NCBI RefSeq assembly: GCF_003054055.1
Contig: NZ_QBKI01000008.1
Location: forward strand, 1 to 64,000
Source: Pontibacter mucosus
GTDB lineage: Bacteria > Bacteroidota > Bacteroidia > Cytophagales > Hymenobacteraceae
DNA length: 64,000 nucleotides
Direction of reading: 5' to 3'
Shown: one piece after another, positions 17,757-25,969 of the stretch
Numbering within the stretch: position 1 is the first letter of the stretch
Layout: each line of letters begins with the position of its first letter
Translations under genes and position numbers: made by a program
Notes under the pieces: model-generated
Database searches by the model: none
What the model was told of the DNA's origin: nothing
Seen by the model: only the letters and a program-made list of their open reading frames with translations

Positions 17757-18812
17757 ATGAGCGTAAGCAACGAAAAACTGAAGGCCCTGCAGCTGACCAT
17801 GGACAAGCTCGACAAAACATACGGCAAAGGCACCGTTATGAAGCTGAGCGACAACAAGGTCGAGGACATTCCGGCCATCTCCACTGGTTCACTGGGCCTG
17901 GATATTGCGTTGGGTATCGGCGGTTTGCCACGCGGCCGTGTCGTAGAGATCTACGGTCCTGAATCTTCTGGTAAAACCACGCTTACTTTGCACTGCATTG
18001 CAGAAGCACAGAAAAAAGGCGGCCTGGCGGCATTTATCGACGCTGAGCACGCATTCGACAGAATATACGCCCAGAAACTGGGAATCGACACAGAAAACCT
18101 GCTGATTTCTCAGCCAGACAACGGGGAGCAGGCGCTTGAAATCGCCGACCACCTGATCCGCTCTGGTGCTATTGATATTATTGTGATTGACTCCGTGGCC
18201 GCCCTCGTGCCGAAAGGCGAACTGGAAGGCGACATGGGCGACAGCAAGATGGGTCTGCAAGCACGCTTGATGTCTCAGGCACTGCGTAAGCTGACCGGTA
18301 CCATCAACAAAACCGGCTGTACCTGTATCTTCATCAACCAGCTGCGCGAGAAGATTGGTGTGATGTTCGGCAACCCGGAAACGACCACTGGCGGTAATGC
18401 CCTGAAGTTCTATGCCTCTGTGCGTCTGGATATCCGCCGTGTAGGCCAGATTAAAGAGAGCGCCGACAACATTACCGGTAACCGTACCCGTGTGAAGGTA
18501 GTGAAGAACAAGGTAGCCCCTCCTTTCAAAGTGGTGGAGTTCGACATCATGTATGGCGAAGGCATCTCTAAAGTAGGCGAGGTACTGGACCTGGGCGTGG
18601 AGCTGGGCATCGTGCAGAAGTCCGGTTCGTGGTTCTCTTACAACGGCGACAAGCTGGGCCAGGGCCGCGACGGCGTGAAGCAGATCCTGCAGGACAACCC
18701 GGAGCTGATGGAAGAGATCGAAAACAAGATCAGAGCTATCGTAAAAGGCGAGCCGGAGAAAGTTGCCGCCGCCCTCGACGACTCAGCCGCAGCTGCAGCC
18801 GAGGCCGAGTGA
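17757..18812 (+). CDS. recA: Recombinase A
   Basis: A 351-residue RecA, which forms filaments on single-stranded DNA for homologous recombination and SOS induction. Walker A is [10 protein letters not shown] (about residues 66-75). [20 protein letters not shown] and the L2 region [20 protein letters not shown] are standard, and the C-terminal tail is acidic (ending AAAAAEAE). Length and motifs are normal. It stands alone with a tight terminator after it. No lexA or recX is adjacent. It contains no AAGTATA copy, in contrast to its neighbours. Confidence 0.98.
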   Translation: MSVSNEKLKALQLTMDKLDKTYGKGTVMKLSDNKVEDIPAISTGSLGLDIALGIGGLPRGRVVEIYGPESSGKTTLTLHCIAEAQKKGGLAAFIDAEHAFDRIYAQKLGIDTENLLISQPDNGEQALEIADHLIRSGAIDIIVIDSVAALVPKGELEGDMGDSKMGLQARLMSQALRKLTGTINKTGCTCIFINQLREKIGVMFGNPETTTGGNALKFYASVRLDIRRVGQIKESADNITGNRTRVKVVKNKVAPPFKVVEFDIMYGEGISKVGEVLDLGVELGIVQKSGSWFSYNGDKLGQGRDGVKQILQDNPELMEEIENKIRAIVKGEPEKVAAALDDSAAAAAEAE

Positions 18813-18834
18813 ACTTTATTTCCCGACCTGAAGT

Positions 18835-18867
18835 AAAAAAAGGTGCTACCCCGGTAGCACCTTTTTT
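18835..18867 (+). terminator. recA terminator
   Basis: GGTGCTACC (18842-18850) pairs with GGTAGCACC (18853-18861); seven A before and six T after extend the stem. It lies 23 bases past the recA stop. Confidence 0.85.
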
Positions 18868-18980
18868 ATTTAAAATCAGTTGAATAGCTAAAGGAGATTC
18901 TATAATTTAAGCCTTGGCAAAGTTGGTACAGAACTTGATTATAGGTATGTATTGATACTGAAACCAAAAGGAAGGCACTT

Positions 18981-19793
18981 ATGATGAAGAAGTTTTTCCC
19001 GGCACTCATTCTACTTTCGATCGTACTTTTTGGCTTTGCCACCAAGGACCGCATGCGATCCCACCCCAACGAGAGCTTTAGCACCGGAGAGGTATTGAAG
19101 TATAAGGTGCACTACGGCCCTATTACGGCGGCAGAGGCCGTGATCGACATTTCACCGGAGATACACACCGTAAACGACCGCGCCTGTTACAAGGCCACTG
19201 TTTATGGCAGAACCAATAGCTCTTTTGACCTCTTTATTAGAGTGCGCGATACCTGGCAATCCTACATAGATACGGCCGCTATTGTGCCGCAGCGCTCGTT
19301 TAGAAACATTGAGGAGGGCAACTACCGCAAGCGCGAGACAGTGCATTTCGACCATTTCGCCAACAAGGCGCATGTAGAGAAAAAGAAGAAATCTAAGAAG
19401 GTAGAGAAGCAGACCTACAAGATAACCGATAACGTGCAGGACATCGTGAGCGGCTTTTACTACCTGCGCACCCTCGATTTTAACAAGATGCGCGTGGGCG
19501 AAAAAGTATATGTGCAGGGCTTCTTCGATGAGGAGCACTTTAACATGGAGGTAGAGTTTAAAGGACGTGAGGTAGTAAGCACCAAAGCAGGCAACATCAG
19601 GGCCATTAAACTGGTGCCTCGCATGCCGGAGAACAAAATGTTCAAAGGCGAGAACTCCATCACCGTGTACCTGTCAGACGACCAGAACAAGATACCGGTG
19701 CTCATACAGGCAGAGATGTTTGTTGGCTCGGTTAAAGTAAATCTCTACGATTATAAAAACCTGAAGAACGAGCTGATGTTAGCCCGGAAATAA
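18981..19793 (+). CDS. DUF3108 domain-containing exported protein
   Basis: A 270-residue protein with an N-terminal signal (MMKKFFPALILLSIVLFGFA). The mature part fits DUF3108: it opens FSTGEVLKYKVHYGPITAAE, contains YLRTLDFNKMRVGEKVYVQG, and ends VNLYDYKNLKNELMLARK. The family is thought to be periplasmic and beta-rich and is often found near cell-surface or sigma-E-like genes, but its biochemical role is unknown. A basic loop (HVEKKKKSKKVEKQTYK, near residue 135) is unusual. The second Met (18984) is an equally good start. The stop codon is the first three bases of its terminator stem. Confidence 0.85.
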   Translation: MMKKFFPALILLSIVLFGFATKDRMRSHPNESFSTGEVLKYKVHYGPITAAEAVIDISPEIHTVNDRACYKATVYGRTNSSFDLFIRVRDTWQSYIDTAAIVPQRSFRNIEEGNYRKRETVHFDHFANKAHVEKKKKSKKVEKQTYKITDNVQDIVSGFYYLRTLDFNKMRVGEKVYVQGFFDEEHFNMEVEFKGREVVSTKAGNIRAIKLVPRMPENKMFKGENSITVYLSDDQNKIPVLIQAEMFVGSVKVNLYDYKNLKNELMLARK

Positions 19794-19827
19794 GTATAAA
19801 AGCCAGCGGCGGCTGGCTTTTATACTT
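19792..19827 (+). terminator. Terminator made of an AAGTATA inverted pair
   Basis: AAGTATAAAAGCCAGC (19792-19807) pairs perfectly with GCTGGCTTTTATACTT (19812-19827) around a 4-nt loop. It overlaps the stop codon of the DUF3108 gene. Confidence 0.8.
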
Positions 19828-19959
19828 TCCCTGCGCACTGTATAATATGCAAGGCACTGAATGCTGGTCTTTTAGAAGTATGGACCAACCCAAAGTTAAG
19901 AGAATGTTACCGGCAGGTTATACTTTTGTTACGTCATCCCTTCTTGCTACAAGGAATGG

Positions 19960-19967
19960 TATCTTTG
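19960..19967 (+). promoter_or_regulatory. -7 box of the two-component operon
   Basis: TATCTTTG matches TAnnTTTG exactly, 87 bases before the GTG start at 20054. No TTG is found at the normal 19-20 nt spacing (the nearest is 13 nt upstream), so only the -7 element is supported. Confidence 0.4.
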
Positions 19968-20053
19968 CATAGAGAACGGCAACAGCCATTCGATACACAG
20001 CGCGTTGACCGGCGCAGGTGTAGCCTGACGCATATAACCAAAGACTCTATACC

Positions 20054-20743
20054 GTGCAAACAGCATCGCATTACAAAGTTCTTGTAGTAGACGACGATTC
20101 AGACATCGTGGAACTGCTGCAGTATAACCTCACCCGCGAAGGGTATGAGGTGAGCACTGCCGACAACGGGAAGAAGGCCGTTGAGATGGCCAAACAAATA
20201 AAACCAGACATTATCCTGCTGGACGTGATGATGCCGGTGATGGATGGCATCACGGCCTGCCGCCAGCTGCGCGAGCAGGAGGAGTTCCGCCAGACGCACA
20301 TCATCTTCCTGACGGCCCGCTCCGAGGAGTTCTCGGAAGTTGCCGCCTTTGAGGCCGGTGCCGACGACTTTATCACCAAGCCCATAAAGCCCCGCGCCCT
20401 GCTTAGCCGCCTGGCAGCCTTTGCCCGCCGCGAGGCGCAACTGGAAGGCCAGGACAAGGTAATCGAGGCAGGCGACCTGAAAATAGACCGCACCAGTTTT
20501 GCCGTTTACAAAGGCGATGAGAAAATCACGCTGCCTAAGAAGGAGTTTGAGCTGCTGGCCTTTCTGGCTGCCACGCCTAACAAGGTGTTCACGCGCGAGG
20601 AACTGCTGAGCAACATCTGGGGCAACGACGTGTATGTAATTGCCCGTACGGTGGATGTGCATGTGCGCAAAGTGCGGGAGAAGGTAGGCGAGGGAAACAT
20701 AAAGACCATCAAGGGTGTTGGCTATAAGTTTAACACCGACTAA
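20054..20743 (+). CDS. PhoB/OmpR-family response regulator
   Basis: A 229-residue DNA-binding response regulator that starts with GTG. The receiver domain (1-120) has the acidic pair in VLVVDDDSDI, the phospho-acceptor Asp in IILLDVMMPVMDG, Thr in IIFLTARSEEF and Lys in FITKPIKP. The winged-helix domain (130-229) has LPKKEFELLAFLA, FTREELLSNIWGNDVYV and RTVDVHVRKVREKVG, all PhoB-like. It is paired with the sensor kinase starting 4 bases after its stop. Phosphate starvation is the commonest input of such pairs, but no pst or phosphatase gene is nearby, so the signal is open. Confidence 0.93.
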   Translation: MQTASHYKVLVVDDDSDIVELLQYNLTREGYEVSTADNGKKAVEMAKQIKPDIILLDVMMPVMDGITACRQLREQEEFRQTHIIFLTARSEEFSEVAAFEAGADDFITKPIKPRALLSRLAAFARREAQLEGQDKVIEAGDLKIDRTSFAVYKGDEKITLPKKEFELLAFLAATPNKVFTREELLSNIWGNDVYVIARTVDVHVRKVREKVGEGNIKTIKGVGYKFNTD

Positions 20744-20746
20744 TAC

Positions 20747-21775
20747 ATGAACCTGAACTCGCGTACGCTTGCTCTCTTAACATCATTGGCGGTAGCTCTT
20801 GTGCTCACCGCCTTTCTTGCTTTAGCCAGCTCGTTCTCCTCCAAGGGGTTTATGATAGCGCTGGTGATTGTATTTGTCTGCTGCTTTGTGCTCCTGCACT
20901 TCTCTTACGAAGCGCTGGTTTTCCGGGAGGTAAAGAACGTTTACTCCAGCCTGGAGAAACTGAAGCGGCAGGATTTTAAGAAAGTGGAGAGCCGCTCTAC
21001 CTTCGCCGCCGACCCACTGAAGAAGATAAAGGACGAAATTTACCTGATAGCCGAGCGAAAGCAGCAGGAGATTGATGAGCTGAAGAACCTGCAGATGATG
21101 CGCAGCGAGTTTCTGGCCGACGTATCGCATGAGCTGAAAACACCCATATTCGCAGCCCAGGGCTTTATCCATACTTTACTGGATGGCGCTGTGGACGACC
21201 CCAACGTGCGCGACAAATTTCTGGAGAAGGCAGCCCGCAGCCTGGACGGCCTTGATGCGCTGGTGCAGGACCTGATAAGCATCTCGCAACTGGAGAAGGG
21301 CGTGGTGAAGATGGCCAAGCGCAACTTTGACGTAGCCCAGCTGGCGCGCGATGTGGCCGAGCAACTGGAGCTGAAGGCGGTACAGCAGGAAATCACGATA
21401 CACGTGGAGGCCACTGAGCCCATCATGCTCTTCGCCGACCCTAACCGCATCCGCCAGGTGTTCACGAACCTCATCGACAACGCCATCAAGTATGGCCGCA
21501 GGGGCGGCAACATTTGGGTCATGTTCGACGAGGGCAAGAAAAAGTATACCATCACGGTGAAAGACGACGGAAAAGGTATAGCCCAGGAGCATATCAACCG
21601 CATCTTCGAGCGCTTCTACCGCATAGACAAAAGCCGCACCCGCGACACCACCAGCACGGGCCTTGGCCTTTCCATCTGCAAGCATATCATTGAGGCGCAC
21701 CGCTCGTTCATAGCCGTAAAAAGCGAGGTGGACAAAGGCACCACCCTTCGATTTAAGCTCCTGAAAGCGAAATAG
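20747..21775 (+). CDS. PhoR-like sensor histidine kinase
   Basis: A 342-residue membrane kinase. Two hydrophobic segments are near the N-terminus (LLTSLAVALVLTAFLALASS and FMIALVIVFVCCFVLLHF) with almost no loop between them, so there is no large periplasmic sensor domain. The H box is FLADVSHELKTPIFAAQG, the N box is VFTNLIDNAIKYGRRGG, and the G boxes are KDDGKGIA and TSTGLGLSICKHIIE. It acts on the regulator encoded 3 bases upstream. The short hairpin of two TMs suggests intramembrane or accessory-protein sensing, as in PhoR; this is inference. Confidence 0.93.
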   Translation: MNLNSRTLALLTSLAVALVLTAFLALASSFSSKGFMIALVIVFVCCFVLLHFSYEALVFREVKNVYSSLEKLKRQDFKKVESRSTFAADPLKKIKDEIYLIAERKQQEIDELKNLQMMRSEFLADVSHELKTPIFAAQGFIHTLLDGAVDDPNVRDKFLEKAARSLDGLDALVQDLISISQLEKGVVKMAKRNFDVAQLARDVAEQLELKAVQQEITIHVEATEPIMLFADPNRIRQVFTNLIDNAIKYGRRGGNIWVMFDEGKKKYTITVKDDGKGIAQEHINRIFERFYRIDKSRTRDTTSTGLGLSICKHIIEAHRSFIAVKSEVDKGTTLRFKLLKAK

Positions 21776-21826
21776 GTTTTCGTTATTCGTGTGGTAAAAC
21801 CGCTAACCTTGCTTGTGGCACCTGTA

Positions 21827-21850
21827 GCTATACTTTGGTAGAAGTATAGC
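21827..21850 (+). terminator. Minimal hairpin formed by an AAGTATA inverted pair
   Basis: GCTATACTT (21827-21835) and AAGTATAGC (21842-21850) form a perfect 9-bp stem with a 6-nt loop, 51 bases after the kinase stop. There is no T-run. It consists almost entirely of the recurrent word and its inverse. Confidence 0.45.
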
Positions 21851-21901
21851 GGCGCCACTAACAACGAGTATCGCTGGCAATCAACCAACCACTATTATCC
21901 G

Positions 21902-21909
21902 TATCTTTG
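21902..21909 (+). promoter_or_regulatory. -7 box upstream of the pseudouridine synthase
   Basis: TATCTTTG fits TAnnTTTG exactly and lies 51 bases before the ATG at 21961. Its presence argues against a TTG start at 21907. No TTG at -33 is visible. Confidence 0.4.
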
Positions 21910-21960
21910 CAGGATGCACGGCCGCAATTGGTGGCTGCGCCCGAACAAAGTATAAAGCGC

Positions 21961-22671
21961 ATGAAGTACCCGGTTTTTGAAGACCTGATTATATTTGAGA
22001 ACGAAGATTACGTAGTGGTGAACAAGCCGCCGTTTCTGGCCACGCTGGAAGACCGCACGCCTAACACGACCAACCTGTTAAAGCTGGCCCGCCAGTATAA
22101 CCCGGACCTGCAGGCCTGCCACCGTCTGGACAAGGACACCTCCGGTTGCCTGGTGCTGGCCAAGAACCCGGAGGCCTACCGCAACCTGGCCATGCAGTTC
22201 GAGTCGCGGGAAGTATACAAAGTATACCATGCCGTGGTGTGGGGCACGCACAAGTTTGAGGATGAACTCGTGAGCCGCGCCATTTTGTCCAACGCCAAGG
22301 GGGTGGCCAAGCTATCACCACAGGGCAAACCCGCCGAGACCTACTTTAACACCCTGGAGAACTATGCCCGCCATACGTTGGTGGAGTGCCTTCCGGTAAC
22401 AGGCCGACTGCACCAGATACGCGTGCACCTGGCCTTCCTGAATGCCCCCATTGTGGGGGATTCGTTGTACGGAGGCGAGCAGGTATACCTGAGCAGCCTG
22501 AAGCGCGGTTTTAACCTGAAAAAGAACACAGAGGAACTCCCCCTGATCAAGCGCTTTGCGCTGCACTCGTTCAACATTGGCTTTGTGCTGCCCAACGGAG
22601 AGCCGGTTAAAATTGAGGCCCCATATCCGAAGGACTTCGGTGTGCTGGTAAAGCAGCTGCGCGCGCATTAG
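21961..22671 (+). CDS. RluA-family pseudouridine synthase
   Basis: A 236-residue enzyme that isomerises uridine to pseudouridine in RNA. The catalytic motif HRLDKDTSG is in LQACHRLDKDTSGCLVLAK with its Asp, preceded by YVVVNKPPFLATLED and followed by VTGRLHQIRVHLAFLNAPIV. There is no S4 domain at the N-terminus, as in RluA/RluC-like short members. The ATG at 21961 (MKYPVFEDLIIFENEDY) is chosen over an in-frame TTG at 21907, which would sit inside a -7 promoter box. Target nucleotide unknown. It follows the two-component genes but has its own promoter signal. Confidence 0.88.
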   Translation: MKYPVFEDLIIFENEDYVVVNKPPFLATLEDRTPNTTNLLKLARQYNPDLQACHRLDKDTSGCLVLAKNPEAYRNLAMQFESREVYKVYHAVVWGTHKFEDELVSRAILSNAKGVAKLSPQGKPAETYFNTLENYARHTLVECLPVTGRLHQIRVHLAFLNAPIVGDSLYGGEQVYLSSLKRGFNLKKNTEELPLIKRFALHSFNIGFVLPNGEPVKIEAPYPKDFGVLVKQLRAH

Positions 22672-22691
22672 GCTTAGACAAAAGAGATAAA

Positions 22692-22723
22692 AGACAAAGG
22701 ATTTTTTGACAAAGGACAAAAGA
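22692..22723 (+). repeat. GACAAAGGACAAAAG-family repeat, copy 1
   Basis: GACAAAGG followed by a T-run and GACAAAGGACAAAAG. The same ~30 bases occur inverted at 22902-22931. Shorter relatives are at 25884-25903, 27973-27992 (inverted) and about 40805-40820. Confidence 0.55.
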
Positions 22724-22753
22724 AGTATGGATAGCCTGCTTCTTTTGTCCTTT
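22711..22753 (+). terminator. Terminator of the pseudouridine synthase gene
   Basis: AAAGGACAAAAGAAG (22711-22725) pairs with CTTCTTTTGTCCTTT (22739-22753), 15 bp with a 13-nt loop, then a T-rich tail. One arm is the GACAAAGGACAAAAG repeat. Confidence 0.6.
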
Positions 22754-22901
22754 TATACTTTAAGTGTCGGTTCAGGCATGTTATCCTAGATAAGATTTCT
22801 TGACCTACCATTGCTCCATGGACGTTTTATACTTCTATGCTTTTCCAAAGTATTTTTCCAAAGTATAAAGCCCACTCTTCGGAAGTATGAAGTTTCCTAG
22901 T

Positions 22902-22931
22902 CTTTTGTCCTTTGTCAAAAAATCCTTTGTC
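22902..22931 (-). repeat. GACAAAGGACAAAAG-family repeat, copy 2 (inverted)
   Basis: CTTTTGTCCTTTGTC, an A-run and CCTTTGTC: the exact inverse of copy 1, about 180 bp away. The two face each other across the gap between the pseudouridine synthase and the quinone oxidoreductase. Confidence 0.55.
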
Positions 22932-22952
22932 CGAAAGTCCTTTGCCAGAACC

Positions 22953-23933
22953 TCAGCTCACCCGCAGCACAATCTTGCCGATGTTCTTGTTCTGCTCCAT
23001 GTAGCGGTGCGCTTCGGCTGCATCCTGCCAATCGTATACAGAGTCTATTACCGGCTTGAGTTTGCCCTCCTTAAACAGCGGCAATGCAAAGCGGCTCATG
23101 TCTTCGGTTAGTTTTATCTGGTAGTCCTTGGTGCGGGAGCGGAGCGTGGAGCCGATTACCTGCAGGCGCTTACTCAGGATTTTACGCAAATCCACCTCCT
23201 CTACCTTACCGCCACCCAGGCTGGCAAGTATAACCAGTCTACCATCCAGGCGCAGGCAGTCGAGGTTCTGGTTGAAGTATGGCCCGGCGATGAAGTCTAC
23301 GATTACGTCTACGCCCTCGCTGTTTGTATAGGCCAGTACTTCATCCTCGAAAGGCACTTCTTTGTAGTTAATGGCTTTGTGTGCTCCCAAGTCAAGGCAG
23401 GCCTGTATTTTTTGCTCGGATGCCGTTACCAGCACCTCGGCCTTAAGCGCCCGCGCCAGTTGTATGGCTGCCGTGCCCACCCCGCTGGCACCGGCATGTA
23501 TCAGGGCGCGCTCCCCGGACTGCAGCTTACCCAGCCACGCAAGCGCCTGCCACGCCGTCAGGAACACTTCGGGTATGGCGGCGGCCTCTTCCATACTTAG
23601 GTTCTCCGGCACCGGCATCGCCATGGCTTCGTCTATCACCGCATACTCGGCATAACCGCCACCGGGCAGCAGGCCAAATACCTTATCTCCCTTTTTATAC
23701 TTGGTGCAGTTGATGCCTGCCTCCACCACCTCACCTGCCATTTCGAGCCCCAGCAACGAACTGGCCCCTTTGGGCGGCGGGTACTTGCCCTGCCGTTGGA
23801 GGGTATCGGCACGGTTAAGAGCAGTGGCGTGTACTTTTACCAGCAGTTCGTTCGGGTTGGGCAGGGGCTGCTCGTGCTCTCCAAGTATAAGTTGCTCCGG
23901 CCCGCCCGGCTGTTTTACAAGTATGGCTTTCAT
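22953..23933 (-). CDS. NAD(P)H quinone oxidoreductase, PIG3-like MDR family
   Basis: A 326-residue zinc-independent medium-chain reductase. It opens MKAILVKQPGGPEQLILGEH, typical of quinone oxidoreductases. The nucleotide-binding fold is around HAGASGVGTAAIQLARALKA. LNRADTLQRQGKYPPPKGAS and LGLEMAGEVVEAG match the TP53I3 (PIG3)-like branch. Such enzymes reduce quinones or related electrophiles with NADPH in the cytoplasm. It is alone, convergent with the pseudouridine synthase and divergent from the rplM operon. Substrate not determinable. Confidence 0.88.
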   Translation of the reverse strand: MKAILVKQPGGPEQLILGEHEQPLPNPNELLVKVHATALNRADTLQRQGKYPPPKGASSLLGLEMAGEVVEAGINCTKYKKGDKVFGLLPGGGYAEYAVIDEAMAMPVPENLSMEEAAAIPEVFLTAWQALAWLGKLQSGERALIHAGASGVGTAAIQLARALKAEVLVTASEQKIQACLDLGAHKAINYKEVPFEDEVLAYTNSEGVDVIVDFIAGPYFNQNLDCLRLDGRLVILASLGGGKVEEVDLRKILSKRLQVIGSTLRSRTKDYQIKLTEDMSRFALPLFKEGKLKPVIDSVYDWQDAAEAHRYMEQNKNIGKIVLRVS

Positions 23934-24059
23934 GGATGATCAGTTTAGTTGTAAGACTGCAAAGGTCACGATAGTAATAACTGTAAGCTACCGCTAAAGT
24001 TACGGGCGCTTTCCTGGTTTTCATTTCACGCTCGCTTTCAGCATTTTATTCAGGATGTG

Positions 24060-24090
24060 TTGCATATCAAAGAAATAGCTTCTATCTTTG
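24060..24090 (+). promoter_or_regulatory. Consensus promoter of the rplM-rpsI-rpsB operon
   Basis: TTG (24060-24062), 20 nt, then TATCTTTG (24083-24090), a full match to the Bacteroidota housekeeping promoter. The rplM start is 64 bases downstream. Confidence 0.75.
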
Positions 24091-24154
24091 TGTCCATTTT
24101 CCAAGAACCGAAAGTTCAAAATAAAAATAAATAAATCGCTTACAACCACTAAAA

Positions 24155-24604
24155 ATGGATCATTTAAGTTATAAGACCCTTACTGTCAATAAGAAGACAG
24201 CCAACAAAGGCTGGGTGATTATTGATGCTGGGCAAGGAAGCTTGGGTCGTGTGGCATCTGAGATTGCCAAGATCCTGAAAGGCAAGCACAAGCCTTCGTA
24301 CACTCCTTTCGCTGACTGCGGCGACAACGTGATCGTAATCAACGCTGATGACACACGTTTCACAGGCCGTAAGTGGGATCAGAAGTACTACCTGTCGCAC
24401 ACTGGTTACCCAGGCGGTCAGAAGAGGACTTCTCCACGTGAGCTTAAGGCTAAATCATCTACGCTGCTTGTTGAGCGCGCTGTTCGTGGCATGTTGCCTA
24501 AAAACAGACTGGGCCGCGAGCTGTTCCGTAATCTTCATGTTTTTGCAGGAAGCGAGCATCCATATGCAGCTCAGCAGCCTAAAGAATTAACCCTCAACAT
24601 CTAA
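24155..24604 (+). CDS. rplM: Ribosomal protein uL13
   Basis: A 149-residue large-subunit protein that binds 23S rRNA early in assembly. Recognisable features are WVIIDAGQGSLGRVASEIAK, GDNVIVINADDTRFTGRK and AVRGMLPKNRLGRELFRNL, with the usual C-terminal EHPYAAQQPKEL. It is the first gene of rplM-rpsI-rpsB with a strong promoter, and rpsI follows after 7 bp. Codon use is that of a highly expressed gene, and no AAGTATA copy is present. Confidence 0.98.
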   Translation: MDHLSYKTLTVNKKTANKGWVIIDAGQGSLGRVASEIAKILKGKHKPSYTPFADCGDNVIVINADDTRFTGRKWDQKYYLSHTGYPGGQKRTSPRELKAKSSTLLVERAVRGMLPKNRLGRELFRNLHVFAGSEHPYAAQQPKELTLNI

Positions 24605-24611
24605 TTAATTA

Positions 24612-24998
24612 ATGGAAGTTATCAATACATCTGGTAGAAGAAAAACCTCGGTGGCTCGTATCTACATGACGGCCGGGCAAGGGAATATCACTATTAACGG
24701 TAAAGATATCAAGGCATACTTCCCTAACGAAGTACTGCAGACGATTGTGAATCAGCCGTTTCAAACCTTAGAAGCTATTGGCAAGTACGATGTGGTTGCC
24801 AACCTGAAAGGTGGTGGTGTAAGCGGCCAGGCTGAAGCACTCAGACTTGCTATCTCTAAAGCACTGGTAGTAGAAAACGCCGAGACTAAATCAGCCCTGA
24901 AGAAAGAGGGCTTCATCACGCGTGACCCACGCATGGTAGAGCGTAAGAAGTTCGGTAAGCGCAAAGCTCGTCGTTCATTCCAGTTCAGCAAACGTTAA
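24612..24998 (+). CDS. rpsI: Ribosomal protein uS9
   Basis: A 128-residue small-subunit protein. It opens VINTSGRRKTSVARIYMTAG, has GGGVSGQAEALRLAISKAL and RDPRMVERKKFGKRKARRSF, and ends QFSKR, the conserved C-terminal Lys-Arg that contacts P-site tRNA. It is co-transcribed with rplM upstream and rpsB 21 bp downstream. The L13-S9 pair is conserved across bacteria. Confidence 0.98.
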   Translation: MEVINTSGRRKTSVARIYMTAGQGNITINGKDIKAYFPNEVLQTIVNQPFQTLEAIGKYDVVANLKGGGVSGQAEALRLAISKALVVENAETKSALKKEGFITRDPRMVERKKFGKRKARRSFQFSKR

Positions 24999-25019
24999 TA
25001 TTAAAGGTGTATCAACAAC

Positions 25020-25787
25020 ATGGCAAGTACTAATTATAAAGAATTGCTTGAGGCAGGTGTTCACTTTGGCCACCTTACCCGCAAGTGGGACCCGAAGATG
25101 GCTCCGTACATCTTCATGGAGAAGAACGGTATCCACATCATTGACCTGAACAAAACGCTGGTTGCGCTGGATGAGGCTGCTGCCGCCATCAAGAACATCG
25201 CGAAGTCTGGTCGTAAAATCCTTTTTGTAGCTACTAAGAAGCAAGCGCAGGAAATCGTGGCAGAAGAGGCTCGTCGCCTGAAGATGCCTTACGTAACTGA
25301 GCGTTGGTTGGGTGGTATGCTTACAAACTTCGCTACAGTGCGTAAGTCTCTGAAGAAAATGTCTACCATCGACAAGATGATGAAAGACCCAGAGCAGTCT
25401 AAAGCACTGGCTAAGCGCGAGAAGCTGATGCTGTCTCGCGAGCGTGAGAAACTGGATCGTGTACTGGGCGGTATCGCCGACCTGTCTCGCCTGCCAGCTG
25501 CGCTGTTCATCGTGGACGTAAAGCGTGAGCACATCGCGGTAAAAGAGGCTCAGAAACTGAACCTGCCAATCTTCGCTGTTTGCGACACGAACTCTAACCC
25601 AGAGCTGGTGGATTTCCCAATCCCTGCCAACGACGACGCTTCTAAGTCTGTGTCCCTAATCGTTTCGATCATCGGTAAGGCTATTGAAGAAGGTCTGTCT
25701 GAGCGCAAAGTGGACAAGGAAGAGACTGAGCGCAAGCGTTCTGAGGAAGAAGGCATTAAGGCGAAGCAGGAAGCTGACGAGCAATAA
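25020..25787 (+). CDS. rpsB: Ribosomal protein uS2
   Basis: A 255-residue small-subunit protein. Family motifs are LLEAGVHFGHLTRKWDPKMA, ILFVATKKQAQEIVAEEA, ERWLGGMLTNFATVRKSL and FAVCDTNSNPELVDFPIPAN. The charged C-terminal tail (RKVDKEETERKRSEEEGIKA) is longer than in E. coli, as often in Bacteroidota. A hairpin follows, then tsf after 182 bp, so tsf may be partly uncoupled from the operon. Confidence 0.98.
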   Translation: MASTNYKELLEAGVHFGHLTRKWDPKMAPYIFMEKNGIHIIDLNKTLVALDEAAAAIKNIAKSGRKILFVATKKQAQEIVAEEARRLKMPYVTERWLGGMLTNFATVRKSLKKMSTIDKMMKDPEQSKALAKREKLMLSREREKLDRVLGGIADLSRLPAALFIVDVKREHIAVKEAQKLNLPIFAVCDTNSNPELVDFPIPANDDASKSVSLIVSIIGKAIEEGLSERKVDKEETERKRSEEEGIKAKQEADEQ

Positions 25788-25811
25788 TCCCTGATTTATA
25801 TTGCACTATAT

Positions 25812-25853
25812 CAAACTGAACATTGGGCACGCTGCGCTTCAATGTTCAGTTTG
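25812..25853 (+). terminator. Terminator or attenuator between rpsB and tsf
   Basis: CAAACTGAACATTG (25812-25825) pairs with CAATGTTCAGTTTG (25840-25853), 14 bp with a 14-nt loop, then TTTTAGG. It could end rpsB transcription or partly attenuate read-through into tsf. Confidence 0.7.
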
Positions 25854-25883
25854 TTTTAGGGGATTAGGAAGTGACAAAAGAAA

Positions 25884-25903
25884 TTTTGACAAAGGACAAA
25901 AGA
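25884..25903 (+). repeat. GACAAAGGACAAAAG-family repeat, copy 3
   Basis: TTTTGACAAAGGACAAAAGA in the rpsB-tsf gap, following a related GACAAAAG a few bases upstream. Same family as 22692-22723. Confidence 0.5.
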
Positions 25904-25969
25904 CTTTATACTTCAAATCCTTTATACATAATTCTTAATTATTAATTCGTACTTCATAATTATATAATC

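Noticed and set aside
21907..21960. TTG start extending the pseudouridine synthase by 18 codons
   Set aside because: The TTG lies inside an exact TAnnTTTG promoter box and the added residues do not match the family.
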